Assembly (NCBI RefSeq): GCF_002305895.1
Contig: NZ_CP022203.1
Span: 2,272,501 to 2,336,500, forward strand
Reading direction: 5' to 3'
DNA: 64,000 bases
Origin: Corallococcus macrosporus DSM 14697
Lineage (GTDB): Bacteria > Myxococcota > Myxococcia > Myxococcales > Myxococcaceae
A program made the translations under genes and the position numbers. The notes beneath the pieces were generated by a model. It worked only from the letters and a program-made list of their open reading frames with translations, did not search any database and had not been told where the DNA came from. This document shows, piece by piece, positions 19,002 through 29,846 of this stretch; within the stretch, counting starts at the first letter, position 1, and each line of letters begins with the position of its first letter.

Positions 19002-20525
19002 ATGCAGAACCACCACTCCGAAACCTTCGGGGCCGGGAGGGCCTTGCCCTCAGCCAGCCCCAGTCCAAGCCGGCGCATGGGGCCGGCGCCGTCCACCTCT
19101 CCGGGGGCCGCCACCCTGCGCGTCCTCGTGGACTCCGGACTGCGCCTCGCGGCGGCAGACGTGCCACCGAAGCTGCTGGAGGGACTGGTGAAGGCCCTCT
19201 GCTTGCCCAACCCCGCGTACTGGAAGCTGGTGCGGCTGGGGAAGCGCCCGGGCAGTGAGCCGGAGATGCTGTACTTCCTCAAGCAGGAGGGCGGGGAGGT
19301 AAGGCTACCCCGCGGGGCCATTCACCTCCTGCGGCGCTTGGCCACCGAGGCTGGCCTCACCTTGGCGCTGGAGGATGCGCGGACTCTCCCCAGAGAGCGC
19401 CTGCCTCCCATGCCTACGGTGCCGCTGCGGGACTACCAGGCCGCGGCCGTGGAGAAGCTGGTGAAGGGGACACAGGGCACGGTGGTGCTGCCGTGCGGGG
19501 CGGGGAAGAGCGTCCTGGCGGTAGGGGCCATGGCCCGCCTCCGGACGCCGACACTCGTCCTCGTCCACACGTTGGACTTGGCCGAGCAGTGGCGACAGCA
19601 CATTCGCGAGCGCCTGGGCCAGGAGGCCGGCCTCGTGGGGGCGGGGGAGGAGGCGGTGCGCCCCATTACCGTGGCCGTGGTGCAGTCTCTCGCCCGCTGG
19701 GACGAGGCGCGGCTGGCGGACTTCCTCGCGCGCTTCGGCTTCCTCATTCTCGACGAGGCCCACCATGTGGCCGCCAGCGCCTTCTACCGCCTGGTGGATT
19801 GCAGTCCGGCGCGTTACCGGCTGGGCCTGACGGCCACGCCAGAGAGGGAGGACGGACTGACGCCGCTGCTGCGCCTGTACCTGGGCTCCACCCTGGCCGC
19901 CGTCTCCCATGAGGAACTCGTCTCCCGCGGCGTGCTGGTGGTGCCCGAGGTGCGCACCGTGGAGACGGCCTTCGACTACCCCTACTTCGGCGCGGCGGAC
20001 TACATGCCCATGCTGGAGGCGCTGGCGGAGGACAAGGAGCGCAACAACCTCATTCTCGGCGCCGTGGCCCGCGAGGCCTGGGCGGGCCACCTGTGCCTCG
20101 TCCTCACGGGCCGGGTGGCGCATTGCGAGCTGCTGGCGCAGCGCCTCTCAGCCACGGGCCTGCCGGCCGCGGCGCTGACGAGCGAGGTGTCGCGCGAGGA
20201 GCGCAAGGCCCTCCTGGACAAGGCCCGCGCGGGGCGCGTGTCCGTCCTCGTGGCCACAAGCCTGGCTGACGAGGGCCTCGACGTGCCGCGCCTGTCCCGC
20301 GTCTTCCTGGCCTACCCGAGCCGCGCCCGGGGGCGCACCGTGCAGCGCCTGGGCCGCCTCATGCGGCCCCACCCGGAAAAGAAGAGCGCCGTCCTCTTCG
20401 ACTTCGTGGACGGGAAGGTACCTCTCCTCCGGCGACACCATGCCGAGCGCCGACAGCAGTACGCGCAGGTGCTGGGGACGGCCCCGGTGGCTGCGGCTGC
20501 ACCGCGGCGGGCCGCGAAGGGGTAG
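19002..20525 (+). CDS. XPB/RAD25-like SF2 DNA helicase
   Basis: A 507-residue ATP-dependent helicase. After about 140 residues of unassigned N-terminus come the Q-motif-like LRDYQAAAVEKL, Walker A PCGAGKSVLA, motif Ia LVLVHTLDLAEQW, DEAH box FLILDEAHHV, motif III LTATPER, then the second RecA domain with LVLTGRVAHCELLAQRL, VATSLADEGLDVPRLS and motif VI VQRLGRLMRP. This is the XPB/UvsW-like branch used by phages in replication and recombination. No clear ribosome site precedes ATG 19002; ATG 19077 is a later option. It sits six bases before the primase-helicase gene. Confidence 0.88.
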   Translation: MQNHHSETFGAGRALPSASPSPSRRMGPAPSTSPGAATLRVLVDSGLRLAAADVPPKLLEGLVKALCLPNPAYWKLVRLGKRPGSEPEMLYFLKQEGGEVRLPRGAIHLLRRLATEAGLTLALEDARTLPRERLPPMPTVPLRDYQAAAVEKLVKGTQGTVVLPCGAGKSVLAVGAMARLRTPTLVLVHTLDLAEQWRQHIRERLGQEAGLVGAGEEAVRPITVAVVQSLARWDEARLADFLARFGFLILDEAHHVAASAFYRLVDCSPARYRLGLTATPEREDGLTPLLRLYLGSTLAAVSHEELVSRGVLVVPEVRTVETAFDYPYFGAADYMPMLEALAEDKERNNLILGAVAREAWAGHLCLVLTGRVAHCELLAQRLSATGLPAAALTSEVSREERKALLDKARAGRVSVLVATSLADEGLDVPRLSRVFLAYPSRARGRTVQRLGRLMRPHPEKKSAVLFDFVDGKVPLLRRHHAERRQQYAQVLGTAPVAAAAPRRAAKG

Positions 20526-20531
20526 CGACTC

Positions 20532-23500
20532 GTGACGGCTGTGTCTCCCTCGACTCCGGCGCCCAACCCCGAGGCCATTCGTGCCACGCGGCGGTGGCTG
20601 GCCCATGCGGCGCACGGGGTGAGTGAAGTCCGCGTCATTCGCCCTGGCGGTGGGGGCGTGGTGGGCCTGGGCTTCTTCGACGACGAGGACGCCTTCGTAG
20701 CGGCCTGTGTGGAGGCCAACGCCGCCGGCAACGTGTACGTGGGCATTCAGCCCCGGCCACGGCACCTGTTGGCGCTCGCCCCCAACGTCCTCCGTCCCCT
20801 CAAGAATGGGGCGGGCAGCAAGGACATTGAAGTCGTGACGGCCACCGTCCTCGACTTGGACCCGGTGCGCCCGAAGGACACGGCCAGCACCGAGGACGAG
20901 CTCGCCTCCGCCCTCCAGGCCGCGGAGGAGGCCGCGGCCTGGTGCGAGGGGCAGGGCCTCGTCCGCCCGCGGCTGATGATGAGCGGCAACGGGGCGCAGC
21001 TCTGGTTCGCCCTGCCGCCGCTACCGCTGGAGGGGGAGGCCAGAGAGCGCATTCAGGCCGGGCTGAAGGACTTCGAGGCCGAGGTGCGCGCGCGCTTCCA
21101 GTCCGGGCGCGTGCACGTGGACTCCATCCACGACGTGGCCCGCATCATCAAGGTGGTGGGCACCGTCAGCCGGAAGGGGGATGGCGCCCGCGAGCGTCCG
21201 CACCGCGTCGCCCAGGCCCCCTCCGGCTTCGAGCGCGTCGAGGACGCACCCCTCGCGGAGCGTCTGCAGCGGGCGCCTGTGCAGCAGGAGGCAGCGCTGC
21301 CCCGTCCCGCGCGCGTGTCGGTGCCGGCTTCCAGTGAGGCCGCGCCAGGGATGGTGAAGGCGAGGCGCACGCCGGAGGGCGCCTACGACTGGGAGCACCC
21401 GGTAGACATGTGTGGCCCGGTGCAGCGCCTATGGAATGAGGGCGCCGAGGACAGAAGCGTCGCCATTTTCGACATGGTGCGCTTCTTCGCGCACAAGGGC
21501 CTGGGCTTCGAGGAGATTACCGAGCTCGTCCTGGAGTACGACAGGCGGGGCCTGGGCAAGCTGAAGGGGCGCGACGGCAAGGCGTACGTCCGCAATGCCT
21601 ACGAGAAGGTGGTGGCCACCGGGCGAGAGGACGGGACGGTGGCGCCGCCCTGCCACTCGCTGCAGAAGCTGGGGTACTGCCACGTCAACCGCGAGCCGGG
21701 CGTCCGGTGCGAGTTGTACGACGCGGTTTTCGACATTGAGAAGGCCGTGGAGAAGGTGCCCGCGGACGCGCCGGCGAAGGAGGTGGAGTACCGCCTCAAG
21801 CCCATACTCGAGGCCATTGCCCACCGGCACCCCGCGCTGCACGACTTCTACCTGGAGTCGCTGCAGCAGCGCTTCGGCCTCGAGGCCGAGAAGCTGCAGA
21901 AGGCCCTGGCCCGGGTGACGGGGCAGCAGAAGAAGCCCGCGCCCTCCAGAGGCGACGCAGAGGCCGAGGACGCGCTGGAGGGCGAAGTCGTTGAGGGGCC
22001 GGACGGCTACTACGTGAAGGGCTACGAGGACGCACCCAAGCGCGTCTCCTCCTTCCTCCTCACGTTGACGGCGCGCCTCGAAACGGCAGACGAGGAGGTG
22101 TACGTGCTGGACGCACGCACGGACAATGGGACGCACCTGAAGGGCCTGAAGCTGCCGCTGAAGGCCTTCCACTCGAAGCGGGACTTCATCCGCCACCTGC
22201 CGCTGGGGGACATGCAGTGGGTGGGCACGGACAACAACGTCCAGGGTGTGCTGCGCCTGCTGACGCGCAAGGTGGTGCCGCGAATGCCAGCAGCGCGAGT
22301 CCTGGGCTACTACCAGCACCAGGGGCAGCCGCTGTGGCTGTCGCCCCGGTGCACCCTGGGGCCGGAGGGCTTCCTCACCGACTCCCCCGTGGTGTACCTG
22401 CCCAACGGGGCCACGCTGGAGGGCCACCTGCGCTACGAGGCGGCCAGCGACGAGGCCTTCCTCGAGGTGGCGCACACGGCCTTCGAATACCTGCCCCGCG
22501 TCAACACGCCCCAGGTGCTGCTGCCCATGCTGGGGTGGTTTTTCGCGACGCCGCTGAAGCCTCGCCTCATGGCGGCGGTGGGGGCCTTCCCGCTTCTCTT
22601 CATTCACGGGACGCAGGGCGGAGGGAAGTCCTCCCTCTGCACGGAAATATTCTGGCGACTCTTCGGCGTGGTGCACAAGGACGCCTTCAGCGCGACGGAA
22701 ACGGAATTCGCGCTGGTGAAGCTGCTGTCCTGCACCACCTCCGTGCCGGTGGTGGTGGACGAATACAAACCCCACGACATGCCCCAGCCGCGTCTCAACC
22801 AACTGCACCGCTACATGCGGCGCCTGTACCGCGGAGAAACCGAGGAGAGAGGCCGGCCTGACTTGAAGGTGAATAGCTACCCGCTGCAGGCCCCCTTGTG
22901 CATTGCCGGCGAGGCGCGCCCCCAGGAGGCTGCCCTGGTAGAGAGAATGCTGACGGCCACGCCGGAGAAGGCGACGGTGCTGCTGCCGGAGTACCGCGCG
23001 GCCTTCCAGAAGCTGAAGTCTGTCGACTTGCCCCTCTTCGCCCCTCGCTACATTCAATTCTGCCTGGGCCGGGACTTCGACGCGGACATGCGCGTGGCAC
23101 GCGCCGTGGCGGACGTCCTCTTGGATGGACGGCGGGTGCCACCGCGCGTCGTCGACAACGTGGTGGCCATGTTGCTGGGCATTCACCTCTTCGAGGAATT
23201 CGCGAAGGAGTGCGGCTGCGCGCTGCCCGTGGACTTGGGGGCACGTGAAGCGGTGGAGGCCCTATTGGCCGACGTCCTCGAAACCGAGGCCGGGGTGAAG
23301 AATGCCCTCGACGCCTTCCTCGAAATGCTGGGCGTCATGGCGATTCAAGGCGAGGTGCGGCACCGCGTCCATTACACCTTCGACAAGGAGGGGCGCCTCT
23401 GCGTCCACCTCGAGTCGGCGTATGACGCCTTCCGCGCGCACTGCAAGCGGATTGACTACCGCGGCGAGGTGGCGGACGTGAAGGCGCTGCGGCGCATGCT

Positions 23501-23690
23501 GCACGAAAACCACCGGCAGGGAGGCTACGTCGCGGCCATGGGGGAGCGCGTCTGCTTCGCCGGCGTGGAAAGCCGGCGCCGCGCATTCCTCGTCGACTTC
23601 TCCAAAACCAACCTCGTCACCGCTGACGACTTCCCTCGGGCGGACAGAGGACACTCCGCCCACCCTGGGGAGGACTACTTCAATGCATAG
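20532..23690 (+). CDS. Primase-polymerase fused to DUF927-like helicase
   Basis: A 1052-residue replication protein with two engines. The N-terminal archaeo-eukaryotic primase (about residues 1-230) shows the metal Asp pair in TVLDLDPVR, LMMSGNGAQLWF and DSIHDVARIIKVVGTVSRKG. A Cys-bearing segment follows (PPCHSLQKLGYCHVNR, GVRCELYD), as in primase C-terminal metal sites. The C-terminal half is a DUF927/SF3-like ATPase with Walker A FIHGTQGGGKSSL and Walker B VPVVVDEYKP. Such fusions prime and unwind phage or plasmid DNA. The GTG start at 20532 lies six bases after the helicase gene. Its stop overlaps the next start. Confidence 0.85.
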   Translation: MTAVSPSTPAPNPEAIRATRRWLAHAAHGVSEVRVIRPGGGGVVGLGFFDDEDAFVAACVEANAAGNVYVGIQPRPRHLLALAPNVLRPLKNGAGSKDIEVVTATVLDLDPVRPKDTASTEDELASALQAAEEAAAWCEGQGLVRPRLMMSGNGAQLWFALPPLPLEGEARERIQAGLKDFEAEVRARFQSGRVHVDSIHDVARIIKVVGTVSRKGDGARERPHRVAQAPSGFERVEDAPLAERLQRAPVQQEAALPRPARVSVPASSEAAPGMVKARRTPEGAYDWEHPVDMCGPVQRLWNEGAEDRSVAIFDMVRFFAHKGLGFEEITELVLEYDRRGLGKLKGRDGKAYVRNAYEKVVATGREDGTVAPPCHSLQKLGYCHVNREPGVRCELYDAVFDIEKAVEKVPADAPAKEVEYRLKPILEAIAHRHPALHDFYLESLQQRFGLEAEKLQKALARVTGQQKKPAPSRGDAEAEDALEGEVVEGPDGYYVKGYEDAPKRVSSFLLTLTARLETADEEVYVLDARTDNGTHLKGLKLPLKAFHSKRDFIRHLPLGDMQWVGTDNNVQGVLRLLTRKVVPRMPAARVLGYYQHQGQPLWLSPRCTLGPEGFLTDSPVVYLPNGATLEGHLRYEAASDEAFLEVAHTAFEYLPRVNTPQVLLPMLGWFFATPLKPRLMAAVGAFPLLFIHGTQGGGKSSLCTEIFWRLFGVVHKDAFSATETEFALVKLLSCTTSVPVVVDEYKPHDMPQPRLNQLHRYMRRLYRGETEERGRPDLKVNSYPLQAPLCIAGEARPQEAALVERMLTATPEKATVLLPEYRAAFQKLKSVDLPLFAPRYIQFCLGRDFDADMRVARAVADVLLDGRRVPPRVVDNVVAMLLGIHLFEEFAKECGCALPVDLGAREAVEALLADVLETEAGVKNALDAFLEMLGVMAIQGEVRHRVHYTFDKEGRLCVHLESAYDAFRAHCKRIDYRGEVADVKALRRMLHENHRQGGYVAAMGERVCFAGVESRRRAFLVDFSKTNLVTADDFPRADRGHSAHPGEDYFNA

Positions 23691-23877
23691 CACGCAGCCT
23701 CCGGCCGCCGACGAAGCGAAGGCGCTGGCGCAGCGGGAGGCAGAGGCCGCGCGCCTTCGCCGCGAGGACGCGGTGGACGTCCTCGCCGAGGCCCTCTGGG
23801 AGTTGTGGGTACGCCAGCACTTGGCGCGGACGCCTCAGCCGAAGGTGGAGCGCGCGGAGAAACACACGCATGGCTGA
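23683..23877 (+). CDS. Small helical protein of recombinase module
   Basis: A 64-residue, highly charged, helical protein (ALAQREAEAARLRREDAVDVLAEALWELWV in outline). Its ATG overlaps the primase stop (ATGCATAG), so it is translationally coupled. It opens the five-gene module that ends with the serine recombinase and its HTH partner. No family recognised. Confidence 0.6.
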   Translation: MHSTQPPAADEAKALAQREAEAARLRREDAVDVLAEALWELWVRQHLARTPQPKVERAEKHTHG

Positions 23878-23968
23878 GCCGCAGACTCTCGACTTGTCTT
23901 CTTCCGGGGACAGAGCGTCCATGGTTTTCGCCCGAGGGCGTGCTGCCACGGACGAAGGAGACACCACC

Positions 23969-24520
23969 ATGGCGAAGAAGGGGACTGCGCGTGCCGCGCG
24001 CCTGCAGTTGGCGGACGTGCCACAGCAACTGGCCGCGCTGGCCAGCATGTCGGTGCCGGAGTTGGCGGCGAAGTACCTGGAGCTGTACGGCGAGCCCACG
24101 CGCAGTCGCAACCGGGACTACCTGAAGAAGCGCCTGGCGTTCCGGATTCAGGAACTGGCCGAAGGGGGCCTCTCCGCGCGCGCCGTCGCGCGCATCTCGG
24201 AGTTGGGCGACAAACTGCCCGAGCGCTGGAGGATGCGACAGGTGGAGGAGACGAAGCCCGCGACGGCGCCGCCGCCCCCACCTCCTTCTCCTGCTCCGGT
24301 GGACGGGCGCGACGCGCGCCTGCCTCCGCCGGGCACGGTGCTGACGCGCGTGTTCAAGGGCGCTCAGCACCGGGTGACGGTGCGAGAGGGCGGAATTGAG
24401 TACGAGGGCCAGCTTCACCGCAGCCTCTCCAGCGTGGCCAAGCTGATTACGGGCACGGCCTGGAATGGCTTTTCCTTCTTCGGCCTCAAGGCAGGCGGCC
24501 CCAAGGCGGTGACGCGATGA
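23969..24520 (+). CDS. DUF2924 domain protein
   Basis: A 183-residue protein from the ATG at 23969, chosen because GAAGGAGACACCACC precedes it; ATG 23870 overlaps the upstream stop and would add 33 residues. The DUF2924 signature is clear: a helix (ELAAKYLELYGEP), RSRNRDYLKKRLAFRIQELA, a Pro linker, then the beta-rich part PPGTVLTRVFKGAQHRVTVREGGIEYEG and LSSVAKLITGTAWNGFSFFGL. DUF2924 genes are almost always next to a large serine recombinase in phage-like elements, as here, so a role as recombination partner or directionality factor is plausible but unproven. Confidence 0.85.
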   Translation: MAKKGTARAARLQLADVPQQLAALASMSVPELAAKYLELYGEPTRSRNRDYLKKRLAFRIQELAEGGLSARAVARISELGDKLPERWRMRQVEETKPATAPPPPPPSPAPVDGRDARLPPPGTVLTRVFKGAQHRVTVREGGIEYEGQLHRSLSSVAKLITGTAWNGFSFFGLKAGGPKAVTR

Positions 24521-24710
24521 GCGGCCCCGCCTTCTTCCAAACGTACATGGGACAGCGCTTCTACGAGTCGACGATGCCGAACTTTGTCCGCGAGCTGAAG
24601 CGCCTCAACGACAACGTGGAGCGGCTGGTGGCCGTGGCGGAGCAACTCGCCGGGCGAGATCCCTCCAGCGTCAAGCCAGTGGCGCCGACGCCCGAGGATT
24701 CGGAGGGGAG

Positions 24711-24714
<4 letters not shown>
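24517..24714 (+). CDS. Small conserved partner of DUF2924/recombinase
   Basis: A 65-residue protein, MSGPAFFQTYMGQRFYEST followed by a helix (RELKRLNDNVERLVAVAEQLAG). It overlaps both neighbours as ATGA, so it is translated with the DUF2924 protein and the recombinase. The FxxTxMGxxFYExxMP pattern recurs, to my knowledge, in front of such recombinases. The helix could be a short coiled coil for binding one of its neighbours. Confidence 0.7.
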
Positions 24715-26254
<1,540 letters not shown>

Positions 26255-26258
<4 letters not shown>

Positions 26259-26680
26259 GCGCGAGCCCCGAGTCTCCGCCGGCGGAGGCCGGCCTCGTCA
26301 GCGCGCACTTCCACCGCGTGCGTCGTCGAGCGGAGGTGCGCTTCCGAGAGGGGGCACCCCCCCCGCCGCGAGAGGTGGCGCGCCGGCCAGCGCACGTCGC
26401 GCGAATGCTGGCGCTGGCGCACCATGTGGAATCCGCCATTGCGCGGGGGCTGGTGGTGAGCGCAGCGGACGTCGCAGGCCAACTGGGCTTCACCCGGGCG
26501 CGCGTGACGCACCTGCTGGACTTGCAACTGCTGGCGCCTGACATCCAGGAGGAGGTGCTGTTTCTCGAAGCCGTCGAAGCGAAAGAGCCCCTCAGCGAGC
26601 GAGTCCTCAGGGCCGTTGCACACGCGGGGACGTGGGAGGCGCAGCGCGAGCGCTGGCGCGAGGTGAGGGCTTCATTTTGA
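26255..26680 (+). CDS. HTH protein at end of recombinase module
   Basis: A 141-residue protein whose GTG overlaps the recombinase stop (GTGA). It has a helix-turn-helix (VVSAADVAGQLGFTRARVTHLLDLQLL) and flanking helices: PAHVARMLALAHHVESAIARG before it and DIQEEVLFLEA after it. This arrangement, a small HTH protein coupled to a DUF2924-type serine recombinase, suggests a recombination directionality factor or an autoregulator. Confidence 0.75.
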
Positions 26681-26798
26681 AACCGGGGCCGAAATTGTCG
26701 GAATCCCTGGTGTAGCGTGAATGCAAGAGACTGAATTGTTCCCCGGGTTTTGAGAGTGCGCGGGCTGTAAGCCCCGCGAGGAAAGAGAGCGAGAGCAC

Positions 26799-27299
26799 AT
26801 GCAGAACGACATGAAGAGCATCATCCAGGCAGCGGTGGCGGAAGCGGTGGAGCAGGCCATGGGCCGGCAGATGGAGTTGCTGGAGAAGGTTGCTCAGTTC
26901 CTGGGCATTGAGTCCGGCTCGGCTCGTGTGGCGTCCGCGCCGAAGCGCACCCCCGCGTCGGTGCCCGCGCCGAAGCGCCCGTCCACGGTGCCCGTGCGGA
27001 AGTATGTGAGGCCGGAGGTTGCGCCGAAGCCCACGCGGGCCGGGCCTTCGCCCCAGAAGAGCCGCGTGCGGGCGCGCGCGCGTGCCGCAGGCCGCACGGC
27101 GACGGCCGCCACCCCCAGCCCCAGCGCAGAGGCGTCCGCCTCCTTCAAGGAGGGGCAGGAGGTAAGCTACAAGCAAGGACGGGGCACCTTCCCCGCCAAG
27201 GTGAAGGCCGTCAACGAGGAGGCGAAGACGGTGACGGTGGAGCGTGTCGGCGACGGCAAGGAGGTGGTGCGTCCCTTCGAGAAGGTGACTCCAGCCTGA
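26799..27299 (+). CDS. Basic nucleoid-like protein with KOW/Tudor-like C-terminus
   Basis: A 166-residue protein in three parts. Residues 1-45 form an amphipathic helix (MKSIIQAAVAEAVEQAMG, then LLEKVAQFLGI). Residues 45-110 are a disordered, Arg/Lys/Pro/Ala-rich tail-like segment (APKRTPAS, APKRPSTVPVRK, SRVRARARAAGR) like eukaryotic H1 or myxobacterial basic proteins. Residues 115-166 form a small beta barrel (EGQEVSYKQGRGTFPAKVKAVNEEAKTVTVERV in outline), like KOW/Tudor domains. It follows the recombinase module with a GC-rich hairpin upstream (26757-26777). It may compact or mark element DNA. Function is inferred from composition only. Confidence 0.6.
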   Translation: MQNDMKSIIQAAVAEAVEQAMGRQMELLEKVAQFLGIESGSARVASAPKRTPASVPAPKRPSTVPVRKYVRPEVAPKPTRAGPSPQKSRVRARARAAGRTATAATPSPSAEASASFKEGQEVSYKQGRGTFPAKVKAVNEEAKTVTVERVGDGKEVVRPFEKVTPA

Positions 27300-27313
27300 C
27301 GCTCGTCCCCGAA

Positions 27314-27333
27314 GCGCCCTCTCCGGAGGGCGC
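27314..27333 (+). terminator. GC hairpin after the basic protein gene
   Basis: GCGCCCTC and GAGGGCGC are perfect complements around a four-base loop, 15 bases after the stop codon. No T-run follows, so termination strength is uncertain. Confidence 0.4.
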
Positions 27334-27577
27334 TCCTGCGGCAAGAGTTCCTTTTGAAGTCCCTTTGGGCTCCAGAGTCTGCTAGGGCATCCCGCTCAGT
27401 GGTGATTGCTGAAAGGAGTTCTTGGTACTGCTGATGATGGACGCTTGAAGTTCCGAGCTGCCGCTGCCGCAGTCTGGATTCCAAGGTTGAACACTTGCCG
27501 TTTTTCATGGTCAGGGCCACTCACGTTGAGAGGGTGGATTTTGAGTTCGTAGGTGAGAAGGGACGGTGCAATTCTAA

Positions 27578-28042
27578 GTGCGCGCAGACTCAATTGAAAT
27601 CCAGGTTCGTCTCGCATCCTTTGGCGATGAGGAGCCTGCGGGAAGAGTCCTCCGTTCGGTGTTGTCGCCACATCAGTACCGGTATGAGCGAAATATCCAT
27701 TCGCCAAACTGTCAGAATTTGGTGGCTGTGGATGCTGGCGGTTCTGTTGTTGGGTATACGTCGCTCTTGCTGGATGTCTATCCGCATTCGGGGCCCGAGG
27801 TTTGGCGCAAGTACCCACTCTACATCGGAGTCATGGCTGTTTCTCCGGAATGGCAAAATCGAGGAGTCGGGACTCGGCTTCTTGAACGACAGGTTGCGGA
27901 GTCTCGCCTTTCGAGGCCGCAGTATTCATTCATTCACTTGGAAGTTGATCCCGAGAGTGCGGCCCGTCGTCTCTACGAACGACTGGGATTCGAGAAGTTG
28001 GAGGTGAATCAGGGCAGTTGGTTGATGCGGAGGGCGATCTAG
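27578..28042 (+). CDS. GNAT-family N-acetyltransferase
   Basis: A 154-residue acetyl-CoA-dependent transferase. The core is clear: VGYTSLLLDVYPH (beta 2-3), YIGVMAVSPEWQNRGVGTRLLERQVAESRL (motif A with the R/QxxGxG/A acetyl-CoA loop as QNRGVG), and AARRLYERLGFEKLE (motif B). The GTG at 27578 is the longest reasonable start but lacks a good ribosome site. The DNA is less GC-biased than the phage genes before it. Substrate unknown; small GNATs modify antibiotics, ribosomal proteins or tRNA toxins. Confidence 0.85.
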   Translation: MRADSIEIQVRLASFGDEEPAGRVLRSVLSPHQYRYERNIHSPNCQNLVAVDAGGSVVGYTSLLLDVYPHSGPEVWRKYPLYIGVMAVSPEWQNRGVGTRLLERQVAESRLSRPQYSFIHLEVDPESAARRLYERLGFEKLEVNQGSWLMRRAI

Positions 28043-28449
28043 CTCGCCTTCGGTTTTAGGGGGATGCGGTAACCCTTAGGGCAGGGAGGGGGCGCTTTGG
28101 TTGATGCGGTGCGCTAGCGACGCGTGGGGCCAGGGGCATTCAGGGTGTGGTGCTGTGCACGGACACATCCGGCGAATCGGATAGTGGATTGCCACGCTAT
28201 GGACCTCGGATGGCGCAGAACGATGAGGCGCGAACGGGGGCGCGCCGCCCTGCGTACGCACCACTTCCCATTTCCCACTCAGGGTGGTACTTAAAAGGTG
28301 ATCCGAATTTCACCTGTTGAGTGACTCCTTCGGTCGAGTCAGTTGGAGCCACTCAACGCTCCGGTGCTTGTGTTGCCGTACGCGGCTTCCTCTCGAAGGA
28401 GTGGTTGCGTATGGCTTGGTCCAATTAGCTACCGAATGGAGTGTCACCC
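28043..28449 (+). promoter_or_regulatory. Non-coding leader with nested hairpins before pseudokinase gene
   Basis: About 400 bases without a gene. The last part is strongly structured. AGGTGA/TCACCT pair around 28296-28314. GTTGAGTG near 28316 pairs with CACTCAAC near 28349, enclosing a smaller stem of GACTC and GAGTC around CTTCGGT (28324-28341). This nested inverted repeat could be a terminator for upstream transcription, an operator pair, or a transcribed leader. Confidence 0.4.
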
Positions 28450-29607
28450 ATGGCCAGTACCGCCGATGAAGTCAGCACGGACGAAGGCCTCTGCTCCCCT
28501 CCCTCCGTGGCGCCGCCCTTCACGCCTCACTTTCTCTTCAAGGTGGGCGAAGTCTGGTACGAGGCCGTGGCGGAGTTGGAGCGGAGGCAGTCCGGGGAAG
28601 TACTGCTCTTGGCCCAGCGTCGGGTGCGGAAGGAAGCGTTGACGGGCCACTGCCTCGTGCGGCGCCTGCCGAGCCCCTCCACATACATGCGCAGGCGGAG
28701 GCTGGTAGAGGAGGTGCAACTTGCCTTTCGACTCCACCACCCGTCCATTGCGCAGGTACACCACCTGGGCGTTTACGGCGACGCGCCGCACGTTGTCATG
28801 GAGTACGTGCCGGGCCCTTCGCTGGAGACGCTGGTGACGGCATCCGTGGTGCGTGGGCGGGCTATGTCCGAGGACTTCGCCCTTTACGTCGGCGTAGAGT
28901 TGACGGAGGCGTTGCACTACGCACACATGTTGATGGATGAGGAGGGGCGCTCTCTGGGCATCGTCCACCGAGACGTCAACCCCCGGCACGTGGTTGTTGG
29001 CCCTCATGGCGAGGTGAAGCTGATGAGCTTCGGTGCGGCGTACTCGCTGCTGGTGGGGCGGGAGGAATCGCCGAAGAGCCTCGTCCGCGGGGACGTGGCC
29101 TATGCCTCACCAGAGTACATTCGTCGCGAGTCGCTCACCCCGCGCTCGGACGTCTTCAGCTTGGGTGTTCTGCTGGTAGAGCTCCTGACGGGCACCCACC
29201 TCTTTGACGTGGCGGATGTGCCACGGCCTCCTCAGGGGCGGCGACTACGCGCGGAAAGCATTCCGTCGCTGCCGTTGAAGCAAATGCGCGCGTTGCTCGC
29301 CAGCTTCGACTCAGACTTCGTGGAGAAGGCGGTGGCGGCGTTGGCGCCGGACGTGAAGGCCATCCTCCACACGACCCTGCATGCCAACCCCGAGGAGCGC
29401 TTCGCCTCGGCTGCGGAGCTGCGTGACGCACTGCGGGCGGCGCAGTCTCGGCGGGGCGAACCCTACGGGAGGCGGGAGGTGGTGGGGGAGGTGGCGCAGG
29501 TGCTGTCGGAGGGCGGCCGCATGCGCGACAAGGTGGAATTCGGTGAGGCGGGCCTCTACCCGGAAGGGCTGGACGCGCACGAACTGATGGTCTCGAAGGA
29601 GAAGTAG
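28450..29607 (+). CDS. Hanks-type pseudokinase
   Basis: A 385-residue protein with a Ser/Thr kinase fold but altered active site. The ATG at 28450 follows GGAG. The glycine-loop region is not recognisable. The catalytic loop reads IVHRDVNPRHVVV: His-Arg-Asp is kept but the metal-binding Asn position is His. The DFG motif reads MSFGAAY, so the magnesium Asp is Ser. The APE (YASPEY) and DVFSLGVLLVELLTG helix are normal. Loss of both metal ligands suggests no normal phosphotransfer, so a scaffold or allosteric role. Two XRE repressor genes and an active-looking kinase follow at 29847-32763. Confidence 0.8.
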   Translation: MASTADEVSTDEGLCSPPSVAPPFTPHFLFKVGEVWYEAVAELERRQSGEVLLLAQRRVRKEALTGHCLVRRLPSPSTYMRRRRLVEEVQLAFRLHHPSIAQVHHLGVYGDAPHVVMEYVPGPSLETLVTASVVRGRAMSEDFALYVGVELTEALHYAHMLMDEEGRSLGIVHRDVNPRHVVVGPHGEVKLMSFGAAYSLLVGREESPKSLVRGDVAYASPEYIRRESLTPRSDVFSLGVLLVELLTGTHLFDVADVPRPPQGRRLRAESIPSLPLKQMRALLASFDSDFVEKAVAALAPDVKAILHTTLHANPEERFASAAELRDALRAAQSRRGEPYGRREVVGEVAQVLSEGGRMRDKVEFGEAGLYPEGLDAHELMVSKEK

Positions 29608-29846
29608 CTGGCCGCGGCGGGGGGACTGGTGCGGCGGCACGAGAGGATGGTTCGGCCTGGATGCACCCACCGCCACCGGCGAGATGCGTGAGGCCGCAGC
29701 TTCCGACTCGCCGTTCCTCTCCTCCTGCAGGCAAAGGAGGGCCTTCGGCGAGGTGGTCCGGCTGCGGTGGGAGTTGCAACTGCTGGCGGCCAACCAGTCC
29801 CAGGCGAGCTGCACTCGTCCTATTCAGGGGCGGGTAGCTACCTTCT

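Noticed and set aside
26757-26777. Hairpin upstream of the basic protein gene as a riboswitch
   Set aside because: Only a simple GC stem is visible; no conserved aptamer features.
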